From NCBI RefSeq assembly GCF_039539445.1, contig NZ_BAABDD010000007.1, positions 216,339-280,338 on the forward strand: 64,000 nucleotides of DNA. Reading direction: 5' to 3'. A program made the position numbers and the translations under genes. Below, piece after piece: positions 9,197 to 17,107 of the stretch (its first letter is position 1; each line of letters opens with the position of its first letter). The notes beneath the pieces are model-generated. The model was not told where the DNA came from, ran no database searches, and saw nothing but the letters and a program-made list of their open reading frames with translations. The DNA is from Salinactinospora qingdaonensis. GTDB lineage: Bacteria > Actinomycetota > Actinomycetes > Streptosporangiales > Streptosporangiaceae.

Positions 9197-9514
9197 TCAA
9201 TCCAGGTGGAAGACCTCCGTCAACGGCACCATCCCCTCGTCGGGACGGCCCGACAGGTTCTCGAAGAACGGCGCCATTTCGGCCTGCCACCGCGCGTTGA
9301 CCTCGGTTCGTTCCATCGCCGCTTGGGCCGTCGCGAAATCCTCGGTCTCCAAATAGCCCACGAGCAGCCCATCGTCGTTGCAGAACAGGGAGTAGTTATG
9401 CCAGCCGGCCTCGCGCAGCGCCGCGAGCATCTCGGGCCAAACCCGGCTATGGCGCTCGCGGTACTCCTCCAGCCGCTCGGGCTTGACCTTCAGCAGGAAG
9501 CACACGCGCTGCAT
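9197..9514 (-). CDS. rhaM: L-rhamnose mutarotase
   Basis: This 105-aa protein has the size and pattern of RhaM/RhaU (DUF718). The pattern includes RVCFLLKVKPERLEEYRERH, VWPEM, a conserved His-Asn-Tyr (WHNYSLF), and a C-terminal MAPFFENLSG. It interconverts the alpha and beta anomers of rhamnose so the isomerase receives its preferred form. It is the last gene of the transporter unit rhaTPQS-M, 75 bp after rhaS and separated from it by a strong stem-loop. Confidence 0.92.
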   Translation of the reverse strand: MQRVCFLLKVKPERLEEYRERHSRVWPEMLAALREAGWHNYSLFCNDDGLLVGYLETEDFATAQAAMERTEVNARWQAEMAPFFENLSGRPDEGMVPLTEVFHLD

Positions 9515-9546
9515 CGTCTCTCCTCACCCGTGTCACGGCCACACCG

Positions 9547-9580
9547 GGTGGGAGCGCAGCCGCGCGGCTGCGCTCCCACC
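9547..9580. terminator. Long perfect stem-loop between rhaS and rhaM
   Basis: A perfect 16-bp GC-rich stem (9547-9562 with 9565-9580) with almost no loop sits between the rhaS stop and the rhaM start. In import operons, such hairpins after the binding-protein gene often protect its mRNA or attenuate distal genes. It also embeds TGGGAGCGC and GCGCTCCCA arms, which look like CelR half-sites set apart. Confidence 0.7.
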
Positions 9581-9589
9581 TCCGGCGCT

Positions 9590-10666
9590 TTAGAAGTCGT
9601 AGTCGTCGATGTTGTCGGCGTTGAACACCGTCGGCGGTCCCAGGACGATCTCGCCCTCGGCGCCGATCTCGTACTCACCGAGCCGGCCCGCCTCGAAGGT
9701 CTGGCCCTCCTCACCGGTGATCTGGCCCGCCGCTAGCGCGGCCCCGGTGTAGGCCGCCAGGTAGCCCAGGTTCTTGGGGTCCCACAGCGCGAACTCTTCG
9801 ACGGTGCCGTCTTTGACGTACTCGCGCATCTGGTTGGGGGTGCCCAAGCCGGTGAGCTTGACATCGCCTTTGTACTCGGAGGTGCTCAGGTAGCGCGCCG
9901 CCGCGGCCAGCCCCACCGTCGTCGGTGAGACCACGCCCGCCAGGTCAGGGTGAGTCTGCATCAAGCCCTGCATCTCCTGGAACGACTTCTGGTCGTCGTC
10001 GTTGCCGTAGACGGTGTCGACCACCTCGATGCCCTCGTACTCGGGCGTGGCCAGTTCTTCCTCCATCAGCTCCAACCACGTGTTCTGGTTGGTGGCGTTG
10101 GGGGTGGCCGACAGGAAGGCGATCTCGCCCTCCCCGCCGATCTGCTCGGCGATCATCTCCACCTGCACCAGTGCCAGCCCCTCGGCCGAGGCCTGGTTGA
10201 CGAAGGCGTCGCGGCATTCGGGGTCGGTGTCGGAGTCGTAGGTCACGATCGCGCTGCCGGCCTCGCGCGCCTGCTGGAGCGCGCCGCACACCGCACTGGG
10301 GTCGTTGGCGGCCGTGACGATCACGTCGCTTCCTTGCTGGCTCAGCGTGTTGATGTAGCTGACCTGCGAGGAGGCGTTGGCGTCGGAGGGGCCTACCTCC
10401 TTGTACTCTCCGCCCAGCTCCGCAACGGCCTCCTCACCGCCGCTGTTGGCGTAGGTGAAGTAGGGGTTGTTGAGCTGCTTGGGCAAGAAGCTGATCGCCA
10501 GCCCCTCCGGGATGGTGGCGTTGGGGTCGGCCTCGGTGGTGGGGCCGCTGCTGCTGCCGGAGTCCTCAGCGCTGCCGCGCGTCGTACCACCGCAGCCGGC
10601 GGTGGCAAGCATGACGCCGGCCAGCGCGCAGGCCATCACGCCATGGTGGAGTCGAAAATGTGGCAT
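9590..10666 (-). CDS. rhaS: Rhamnose ABC transporter substrate-binding lipoprotein
   Basis: This 358-aa periplasmic-binding-protein (ribose/RhaS type) has an N-terminal lipoprotein signal with lipobox LATAGC (C25), so it is anchored outside the membrane. The mature part shows FLPKQLNNPYF, VTAANDPSAVC, DSDTDPECRDAFVNQAS and SPTTVGLAAAARY, close to RhaS rhamnose binders. The start is the ATG at 10666 with GAGGTA upstream. It is encoded after the ATPase and the two permeases. This is the reverse of the common order with the binding protein first. Rhamnose specificity rests on both family similarity and the operon. Confidence 0.88.
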   Translation of the reverse strand: MPHFRLHHGVMACALAGVMLATAGCGGTTRGSAEDSGSSSGPTTEADPNATIPEGLAISFLPKQLNNPYFTYANSGGEEAVAELGGEYKEVGPSDANASSQVSYINTLSQQGSDVIVTAANDPSAVCGALQQAREAGSAIVTYDSDTDPECRDAFVNQASAEGLALVQVEMIAEQIGGEGEIAFLSATPNATNQNTWLELMEEELATPEYEGIEVVDTVYGNDDDQKSFQEMQGLMQTHPDLAGVVSPTTVGLAAAARYLSTSEYKGDVKLTGLGTPNQMREYVKDGTVEEFALWDPKNLGYLAAYTGAALAAGQITGEEGQTFEAGRLGEYEIGAEGEIVLGPPTVFNADNIDDYDF

Positions 10667-10711
10667 GGGTACCTCATGGGATGCGTTACGGGAATCGGGT
10701 GAGGGAGCGGC

Positions 10712-11761
10712 TTAGCGTCGCCCCGGTGGGCCGGTCGGCTTGCGTCGCGACCGCAGCCGCGCCGCGAGGTTGGGCGCGACGACGGAGACGACCAGTAGCA
10801 TTCCGGTGACGATGGACAGCGTGTCTGAGGAGACATCGGCCAGCCGCAAGGCGTTGCGGATCGTGCCCAGCAGCAGTACACCGCCGAGCACGCCAGGCAG
10901 GGCACCAGTGCCGCCGAAGATCGACACCCCGCCCAGCAGCACGGCGGCCACCACCGACAGTTCCAGCCCGAAGGCGTTGTCGGCGCGGGCACTGCCGTAC
11001 TGCAACGTCCAGAAGATGCCGGCCAGGGAGGCGACCGTACCGGTGGCCACGAACAGCCACAGCTTGGTCCAGCGCACGGAGACACCGGAGAAGCGGGTCG
11101 CCTCGGCGTTGTTGCCGATCGCATACAGCGAGCGGCCAAGGGGAGTGGCATGCAGCAGCACGCCGAAGGCCAGGGCCAACCCCAGGATCAGCACGCCGAT
11201 CCAGGGGATCGAGGTTCCCGGAACGGGGGCGGTGGCCCCACCGGTCCAGGAGAAGGGGAAGTCGGCCACGGCGCGGTCGCCCAGCACCACGTAGGCCAAC
11301 CCGCGGTAGAGCGCCATCGTGCCGATCGTGACCGCCAGCGAGGGCAACCCCACCACCGTCACGAGCACGCCGTTGACCGCGCCCAGCACCGCGCCCAAAG
11401 CCACACACAGCGGTACGATCGTCTCCAGCGGCAGTCCCATGACCCACAGTTGGCCCATGACCGCGCTGGTCAGGCCCAGGGTGCTGGCCACCGACAGGTC
11501 GATCTCACCGGTGATGATGACCAGGGTCATCGGCAGGGCGATCAGCGCGATCGCGGCGATGTCCAGGATCAAAAACCCGGCGTTGCGCCCACTGGCGAAG
11601 CCGTCGACGAACACAGCCGCCGCCAGGATCGACACCACCAGCGCGCCGATGATGGAGCCTTCCCGGCTGACCAGCATCGACCGCAGCGCCCGGCCTCGCC
11701 GCGGCGGTTCGGACGGGGCCGTGGCCGTGCTGTCGGCCGGGGTGGTGACCTCAGGCACCAC
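10712..11761 (-). CDS. rhaQ: Rhamnose ABC transporter permease
   Basis: This is a RbsC/AraH-type inner-membrane permease with about ten hydrophobic segments. Conserved pieces are LITGEIDLSVASTLGLTS (here ITGEIDLSVAS), RTGRSLYAIGNN-like and FGGTG. The start is taken as GTG at 11761 (VVPEVTTPADSTATAP), overlapping the upstream permease stop. GAGGAGG precedes it. GTG at 11758 or 11770 is equally possible. The same reading frame is open far upstream, but that part is antisense-like low-complexity residue and not this protein. Confidence 0.85.
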   Translation of the reverse strand: MVPEVTTPADSTATAPSEPPRRGRALRSMLVSREGSIIGALVVSILAAAVFVDGFASGRNAGFLILDIAAIALIALPMTLVIITGEIDLSVASTLGLTSAVMGQLWVMGLPLETIVPLCVALGAVLGAVNGVLVTVVGLPSLAVTIGTMALYRGLAYVVLGDRAVADFPFSWTGGATAPVPGTSIPWIGVLILGLALAFGVLLHATPLGRSLYAIGNNAEATRFSGVSVRWTKLWLFVATGTVASLAGIFWTLQYGSARADNAFGLELSVVAAVLLGGVSIFGGTGALPGVLGGVLLLGTIRNALRLADVSSDTLSIVTGMLLVVSVVAPNLAARLRSRRKPTGPPGRR

Positions 11762-12791
11762 TGCTCTCACCTCCTCGGAGCCGGCGGGCGGTGCGCACCG
11801 CCAGTAGCCGGTCCATGCCGATCGCGACGAGGATGAGCAGGCCAACAACGGCCTGCTGCCAAAAGGCGTTGACTTGCAGGATCGGCAGCGCCGAGCCGAT
11901 CGTGGTGAGCAGCACCGCGCCCAGCGCGGCGCCGTAGACCGTGCCGCTGCCGCCGAAGATCGCCACGCCGCCCACCACGGCCGCGGCCACCACCTCCAGC
12001 TCCAGGCCGGTGCCCACAGTGGCGTCGAGGGTGCCAAAGCGCGCGGCGTAGAGAACGCCGGCCAGCCCGGCCAACGCGCCGTTGGCGATGAAGGCCCCCA
12101 GGACCCGCCGGTCCACCGGGATACCGCTCAGCCGGGCCGCCTGCGGTTCGGAGCCGATGGCGTACAGTTCGCGCCCGCTGCGGTAGGAGCCCAAGTACCA
12201 ACCGGCGCCCAGGACCACGGCCACCGCGATGACCGCCGGCAGCGGTATCCCCAGCAGGCTGGTGCGGCCGATGCCCAAGAACTCCTCGGGCATGTCGGCG
12301 GCGTTGATCTGGGTCCCCGAGGCCCACCAGTGGTCGATACCGCGGAAGACATACAGCGTGCCGAGGGTGACCACCAGCGCCGGCACCCGCGCTGTGGCTA
12401 CCAGCGTGCCGTTGACCAGGCCACAGGCCGCTCCCACGAGCACGCCGGCCAGCGCCACCAGCACAATCGGCAGTGAGGGGAAGGAGACGAACAGCGTTCC
12501 CACCGCAAAGGCCGACAGGCCCAGGATCGAGCCCACCGACAGGTCCACGCAGCGGGTGACGATGACCATGGTCTGGCCCACGGCCAGGATGGTCAGCAAG
12601 GTCGCGCCCAGCAGCAGGTCATCGATGCTCTGCGACGACAGGAACCCCGGGTTGACCAGGGTGGTGATCACCACCAGCAGCACCAGGGCCAGCAGGATGC
12701 CCAGCTCGCGCGCTTGCCGGAGCCGGCGGCTAGAGCGGGGGTCGCCGCCGCCGTGCTCCTCCAACGGGGTCTCGGTGACGGGGGTGCTCAT
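11751..12791 (-). CDS. rhaP: Rhamnose ABC transporter permease
   Basis: This 346-aa RbsC-type permease starts at ATG 12791 (MSTPVTETPLEEHGG). Hydrophobic segments follow from about residue 30, with the signature VTRCVDLSVGSILGL and a YAIGSEPQAARLSG segment. It pairs with the second permease to form the transmembrane channel. It overlaps the ATPase gene by 4 bp (ATGA) and the next permease by about 10 bp, so the importer subunits are translated as a coupled block. Confidence 0.88.
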   Translation of the reverse strand: MSTPVTETPLEEHGGGDPRSSRRLRQARELGILLALVLLVVITTLVNPGFLSSQSIDDLLLGATLLTILAVGQTMVIVTRCVDLSVGSILGLSAFAVGTLFVSFPSLPIVLVALAGVLVGAACGLVNGTLVATARVPALVVTLGTLYVFRGIDHWWASGTQINAADMPEEFLGIGRTSLLGIPLPAVIAVAVVLGAGWYLGSYRSGRELYAIGSEPQAARLSGIPVDRRVLGAFIANGALAGLAGVLYAARFGTLDATVGTGLELEVVAAAVVGGVAIFGGSGTVYGAALGAVLLTTIGSALPILQVNAFWQQAVVGLLILVAIGMDRLLAVRTARRLRGGESSGA

Positions 12792-14314
12792 GCGGCGCTG
12801 CCCTCCTGCTCCTGGCCAGTGGCGGCGTACATGACCGTTTCCTCGGTGGCCTGCGAGCGGGACAGTTCGGCGCTGATGCGTCCTTCGTGCATCACCAGCA
12901 CCCGGTCGGCCATGCCCAACACCTCGGGCAGCTCGCTGGAGACCATCAGGACCGCCATCCCCTGCCCCGCCAGCTCCGAGAGCAGCCGGTGGACCTCGGC
13001 CTTGGTGCCCACGTCGATGCCGCGGGTGGGCTCGTCGACGATGAGCACGTGCGGCTCGGTGGCCAGCCACTTCGCCAGCACCACCTTCTGCTGGTTGCCG
13101 CCCGACAGGGTCGAGACCAGGTCGCTGAGGTGCCCGGCTTTGACCTGGAGGCGATCGGTCCACGTGCGGGCGGCCCGCTCCTCAGCGCGGCGCCACAGCA
13201 GCCCGAAGCGGCTCAGCGCCCAGCGCCGCGTCAAGGTGGCGTTGCGCTCCACCGACATCTCCATGACCAGCCCCTGCTGGCGACGGTCTTCGGGCACGAG
13301 CGCGATCCCGGCCGCCATCGCAGCCGCGGGACGCCCCGCAGTCAGCTTGGTACCGCCGACCCGCACCGTTCCGGCGTCGTAGCCGTCGACGCCAAAGATC
13401 GCGCGCACCACCTCGCTGCGCCCGGCCCCCACCAGGCCGGCCAGCGCGACGATCTCCCCGCTGCGCACCGAGAAGTTCACATCGGAGAACACGCCGGTGC
13501 GGGTGAGCCCCGCAACGTCGAGAACGACCTCGCCCACGTCGGTCTCCTGCTTGGGGAACAGGGCGGTGACGTCGCGGCCCACCATGCTGCGCACGACCGC
13601 GTCCACGGTCAGTTCCGCGGTGGGCTCGGTCGAGATGTAGCGGCCGTCGCGCATCACGGTGATCCGGTCGCACAAGGCGAAAACCTCGTCGAAGCGGTGG
13701 GAGATGAACAGCACCGCCGCCCCGTTGTCGCGCAGCGACCGCGCCACCGCGAACAGGCGCTCCACCTCGATTCCCGACAGCGCTGCCGTGGGCTCGTCCA
13801 TGATCAGCACCCGAGCGTCGAAGGACAGCGCCTTGGCGATCTCCACCAGTTGCTGGTCGGCGATGGACAGCCCGCGTGCGGGACGGTCGGGGTCGATGTG
13901 CACCCCCAACCGGGCGAACAGCCGGTTGGTCGCGGCGCGCATGGCCGAGCGGTCGATGCGCCGGCCACGGCCCAACGGTTGGCGTCGGATGAAGATGTTC
14001 TCGGCGACCGAGAGGTCGGGGAAGAGGGTGGGCTCTTGGTAGATCACGGCCACGCCCGCTCGCTGCGCGTCGGCGGGACCGGCGAACACGGTGGGCTGGC
14101 CGTCGACCTCGATGTGGCCCTCATCGGGCTGGTGCACGCCGGCGATCGTCTTGACCAGCGTGGATTTTCCCGCCCCGTTCTCGCCGCACAGCGCGTGGAT
14201 TTCGCCCGCGCGCAACTCCAGCGAAACGCCCTGGAGAGCCTTGACCATCCCGAAGGACTTGGCCGCCTCGACCAGAGCCAGCGGCGGGGGTGCCGGCGAA
14301 GGCTGTGTGCCCAC
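12788..14314 (-). CDS. rhaT: Rhamnose ABC transporter ATP-binding protein
   Basis: This 508-aa sugar-import ATPase has two fused ABC domains. Domain 1 has Walker A GENGAGKST, signature LSIADQQLVE and Walker B VLIMDEPTAAL. Domain 2 has the degenerate Walker A GLVGAGRSE usual for this family, signature LSGGNQQKV and VLIVDEPTRGID. It powers rhamnose import. The GTG start at 14314 follows AAGGAGG by 5 nt. It is the first gene of the importer unit, 45 bp behind a LacI-type operator. Confidence 0.9.
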   Translation of the reverse strand: MGTQPSPAPPPLALVEAAKSFGMVKALQGVSLELRAGEIHALCGENGAGKSTLVKTIAGVHQPDEGHIEVDGQPTVFAGPADAQRAGVAVIYQEPTLFPDLSVAENIFIRRQPLGRGRRIDRSAMRAATNRLFARLGVHIDPDRPARGLSIADQQLVEIAKALSFDARVLIMDEPTAALSGIEVERLFAVARSLRDNGAAVLFISHRFDEVFALCDRITVMRDGRYISTEPTAELTVDAVVRSMVGRDVTALFPKQETDVGEVVLDVAGLTRTGVFSDVNFSVRSGEIVALAGLVGAGRSEVVRAIFGVDGYDAGTVRVGGTKLTAGRPAAAMAAGIALVPEDRRQQGLVMEMSVERNATLTRRWALSRFGLLWRRAEERAARTWTDRLQVKAGHLSDLVSTLSGGNQQKVVLAKWLATEPHVLIVDEPTRGIDVGTKAEVHRLLSELAGQGMAVLMVSSELPEVLGMADRVLVMHEGRISAELSRSQATEETVMYAATGQEQEGSAA

Positions 14315-14358
14315 GGCGCCCTCCTTGCCATCAGGGTCACTGCTTGCCGCAGCAATAC

Positions 14359-14372
14359 CAAAAACGTTTTAA
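14359..14372. promoter_or_regulatory. LacI-type operator in the rhaT promoter
   Basis: CAAAAACGTTTTAA, with AAAACGTTTT (14361-14370) as a perfect palindrome, lies about 45 bp before the rhaT start. It shares the ACGT centre with the sites at 9036 and 14530. Confidence 0.65.
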
Positions 14373-14522
14373 GTCAATGAGGACGTTAGGTGGGCCACAT
14401 GCGTACGTCAAGTGGATGACGCCAATGTTGACATCGTGTGACTTAATCGATGTCTGGCGCGTGCACACCGTAGTTATCGTCGATAGGGCTCTACAAGGTA
14501 TGATCTAGTTCACGAGCATATA

Positions 14523-14536
14523 TTGACACGTTTCAA
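14523..14536. promoter_or_regulatory. LacI-type operator in front of the rhamnose regulator
   Basis: TTGACACGTTTCAA is an almost perfect 14-bp palindrome centred on ACGT. It ends 16 bp before the ATG of the LacI regulator, consistent with autoregulation. Confidence 0.65.
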
Positions 14537-14552
14537 ACCCCCCTTTGTGACG

Positions 14553-15650
14553 ATGAGCCGCCGGAGGAAACCATCCGGCCCAGCACGCCCGGGAGTAGCA
14601 CCCTTGTCCTCGTCTGACGACGCGAAACGGCCCGTTGGCATCAACGACGTGGCGGCTCACGCCGGTGTCTCGCCGGGCACGGTCTCCAACGTCCTCAACC
14701 GTCCCGAGCGGGTGGCCGAGAGCACGCGCGAGCGGGTCGAGCGCGCCATCCGCGAACTCGACTACGTGCGCAACTCCTCGGGACGCAGCCTGCGCTCTGG
14801 CCGTACCGACTCGGTGGGCATGCTCGTTCTCGACGTCACCAACCCCTTCTTCACCCAGGTCGCGCGCGGCGTCGAAGACGAGGCCACCGAGGAAGGGCTG
14901 GCGGTGGTGCTGCTCAACTCCGCTGAGCAGGCCCAGCGGCAGCGCCAGTCGTTGCGGCTGCTAGCCGAGCAGCGCGCGGCCGGCGCCGTCGTCATGCCCG
15001 TTGACAGCGATGCCGCCGACCTGCTCTGGCTACGCAAGCAGGGCGTGCCGTGGGTGTTGCTGGACCGCGGCGACGTCACCGAGGACCTGGCGTGCAGCGT
15101 CTCGGTGGACAACCACGCCGGCGGCATCGCCGCGGGACGCCACCTCATCAACCTCGGCCACGAACAGGTGAGCTTCCTCAGCGGGCCGCTCAGCATGGAG
15201 CAGTGCCGCACCCGGTTGGCCGGATTGCGCGCGGCCATGGCCGAGAGCGGCCTCGATCCCGACGCCGCCGTTCGCGTGATCGAAAACGAACAGCTCAACG
15301 CCGAATGCGGAGAGAAGTCGGTCGAGGAGGTGCTGGCCGGAGGGCCAAGGCGGCGCCCCCAAGCCGTGTTCTGCGCCAACGACCAGCTTGCCCTGGGACT
15401 GCTCAAAGGACTGGGGGGCCGCGGGTTGACCTCTCCGGGAGACCTGTCCGTGGTCGGCTACGACGACGTCGACGTGGCGGCGCTGGTCCACCCCGGGCTG
15501 ACCACCGTCGCCCAGCCCAAATACGAACTGGGTCGCGCCGCGATGCGGCTGCTGCTGTCCGAACTCAACGACGCTGAACACCGCCATGAACGACTGCGCT
15601 TTGCCCCCGAGCTCATCGTGCGCGGTTCCACCGCCGCCTACCGCGAGTAA
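14553..15650 (+). CDS. rhaR: LacI-family regulator of the rhamnose operons
   Basis: This is a LacI/GalR repressor of about 365 aa. It has an N-terminal helix-turn-helix and hinge (INDVAAHAGVSPGTVSNVLN) and a periplasmic-binding-like effector domain (GMLVLDVTNPFF, FLSGPLSMEQCRTRL, SVVGYDDVD). It is divergent from rhaT, with operators in the shared promoter region, so it is the obvious rhamnose regulator. The start is uncertain. ATG 14553 is chosen, but it lacks a clear ribosome binding site. TTG at 14604, behind GGGAG, is an alternative that keeps the whole DNA-binding domain. Confidence 0.85.
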   Translation: MSRRRKPSGPARPGVAPLSSSDDAKRPVGINDVAAHAGVSPGTVSNVLNRPERVAESTRERVERAIRELDYVRNSSGRSLRSGRTDSVGMLVLDVTNPFFTQVARGVEDEATEEGLAVVLLNSAEQAQRQRQSLRLLAEQRAAGAVVMPVDSDAADLLWLRKQGVPWVLLDRGDVTEDLACSVSVDNHAGGIAAGRHLINLGHEQVSFLSGPLSMEQCRTRLAGLRAAMAESGLDPDAAVRVIENEQLNAECGEKSVEEVLAGGPRRRPQAVFCANDQLALGLLKGLGGRGLTSPGDLSVVGYDDVDVAALVHPGLTTVAQPKYELGRAAMRLLLSELNDAEHRHERLRFAPELIVRGSTAAYRE

Positions 15651-15956
15651 GTGCTGCATGCGCGCTAGGACAAGGCTCGACAACGCCCGGCGCCGGCCTT
15701 GCCTTCAATGCCACCGGTATCACCGCCCACCGTCCTGCCCCTTTTGAAGGCGGGGCGGCGGCGTTTCGTGAGCTGGCCACTACGGGGGAGGGATCGTTCA
15801 TAACGATTCCCGTTGCCCGGCCCAAGCGTTGGCAGGAAATCTCGGGGCAATGCTTGCGTTACGTGTGACCTGCACACTATGTTCTCTTTCACGCCGTCGA
15901 AGCGCTTCGAAATCGTGTCGCGGTTATCGACTGCTTTCGCTCGCCGAGGAGGAGCC
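15651..15956. other. Intergenic region between the two LacI genes
   Basis: No gene is supported here. GCCCC and GGGGC arms around 15737-15760 could form a weak terminator for the rhamnose regulator. The right end holds the promoter and operator (15897-15910) of the next LacI gene. Confidence 0.4.
15897..15910. promoter_or_regulatory. LacI-type operator upstream of the second LacI gene
   Basis: TCGAAGCGCTTCGA is a perfect 14-bp palindrome 46 bp before the regulator ATG. The same sequence is the core of the 20-bp palindrome at 17050-17069. Confidence 0.75.
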
Positions 15957-17018
15957 ATGGTGACCATCGCTGACGTCGCCCGCCATGCGGGGGTCTCTAT
16001 CAGCACGGTCTCTTATGTGCTGTCGGGCAAGCGCTCCATCTCCGCCGACACCGAACGCAAGGTCCGCGACTCCATTCATGACCTGGGTTATCAGCCCAAC
16101 GCTGGAGCGCGGGCGCTGGCCAGTAGCAAGAGCAACGTGCTCGCCCTCGTGGTGCCGCTGCGCTCCGACATGAACTTGCCGGTGCTGATGCAGTTCGCCA
16201 CTGGTGTCGTCACCGCGGCCCGGGCCCACGAGCACGACGTGCTGCTGCTGACCCAGGATGAAGGGGTGGCCGGGCTGCGGCGCGTGGCCGGGACCGCTCT
16301 GACCGATGCGATTATCGTCATGGACGTCGAACAGCGCGATCCGCGGATCGACGTCCTGCGACGGCTCCACCAGCCCAGTGTCCTCATCGGCGTCCCTGAG
16401 GAACCGTCGGGACTGGCCTGTGTCGATCTCGACTTCGCCGCCGCCGGCGGCGAGTGCGTCGACCATCTGTGCGACCTTGGGCATCGCAGTCTCGGCTTCA
16501 TCGGAGCACCCACCCCTGTCTATGAGCGCGGCACAAGCTTCGCTCGGCGTACTTTGGCCGGTTTCCAGTCGGCCGCCGAGCGGCGGGGGGTCGCCGCGGC
16601 GAGCGTGGCCTGCGATCCAAGCTATGCCGGGGTTCGGGATGCCCTAGCCGAGCTACGGGCCAAAACGCCCGACCTGACCGGCGTGATCGTCCACAACGAG
16701 GACGCCCTCGCGCCGCTACTCGACATCGTCCAAGCTGAGGGCAGTGCCATCCCCGACGATCTCTCCATCGTCGCCATCTGCCCCGACCAGCACGCCCAGA
16801 ACCTGCCCGTGCCCGTCAGCGCCGTGACCATACCGACCGAGGAGATCGCCCGCAACGCGGTCGAGATGGTCATGCACGCCCTCGACTCGGGGATGGACGC
16901 CGAGGTCCGGCTGTTATCGCCGGAGTTGCACATACGGGCGAGTTCTGGACCGGCTCCCGTATCGGCCCCGAGGGAAGCCAACGCCGCGTCACCGGACACG
17001 GACCAAGCACGACCCTAG
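15957..17018 (+). CDS. LacI-family regulator of the sugar importer/GH31 operon
   Basis: This 353-aa LacI/GalR regulator starts at ATG 15957 with GAGGAGGAG upstream. The start places the helix-turn-helix (IADVARHAGVSISTVSYVLS) at the very N-terminus. The effector domain follows (LALVVPLRSDMNLPVLMQF, FIGAPTPVYERG, SIVAICPDQHAQ). Identical palindromes lie in front of this gene and in front of the downstream importer operon, so it most likely represses both itself and the importer. The tail beyond residue 335 is low complexity. Its ligand is unknown, and the GH31 gene suggests an alpha-xyloside or alpha-glucoside. Confidence 0.85.
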   Translation: MVTIADVARHAGVSISTVSYVLSGKRSISADTERKVRDSIHDLGYQPNAGARALASSKSNVLALVVPLRSDMNLPVLMQFATGVVTAARAHEHDVLLLTQDEGVAGLRRVAGTALTDAIIVMDVEQRDPRIDVLRRLHQPSVLIGVPEEPSGLACVDLDFAAAGGECVDHLCDLGHRSLGFIGAPTPVYERGTSFARRTLAGFQSAAERRGVAAASVACDPSYAGVRDALAELRAKTPDLTGVIVHNEDALAPLLDIVQAEGSAIPDDLSIVAICPDQHAQNLPVPVSAVTIPTEEIARNAVEMVMHALDSGMDAEVRLLSPELHIRASSGPAPVSAPREANAASPDTDQARP

Positions 17019-17049
17019 CGGCCTGCTGAGATAACTATCAGCCGCCTTG

Positions 17050-17069
17050 TTGTCGAAGCGCTTCGACAA
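17050..17069. promoter_or_regulatory. Perfect 20-bp LacI operator before the importer operon
   Basis: TTGTCGAAGCGCTTCGACAA is a perfect palindrome 39 bp upstream of the binding-protein ATG, between the LacI gene and the importer. Confidence 0.85.
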
Positions 17070-17107
17070 ATTCTGGTTCACCCATAACAGGCTTTGAGGA
17101 ATTCTCT

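Noticed and set aside
11762..12037. Upstream extension of the rhaQ frame
   Set aside because: It is low-complexity Trp/Arg/Ala sequence lying inside the preceding permease gene. The real start is near 11761.
12792..13163. Upstream extension of the rhaP frame
   Set aside because: It is inside the ATPase gene and not protein-like. ATG 12791 gives a normal permease start.
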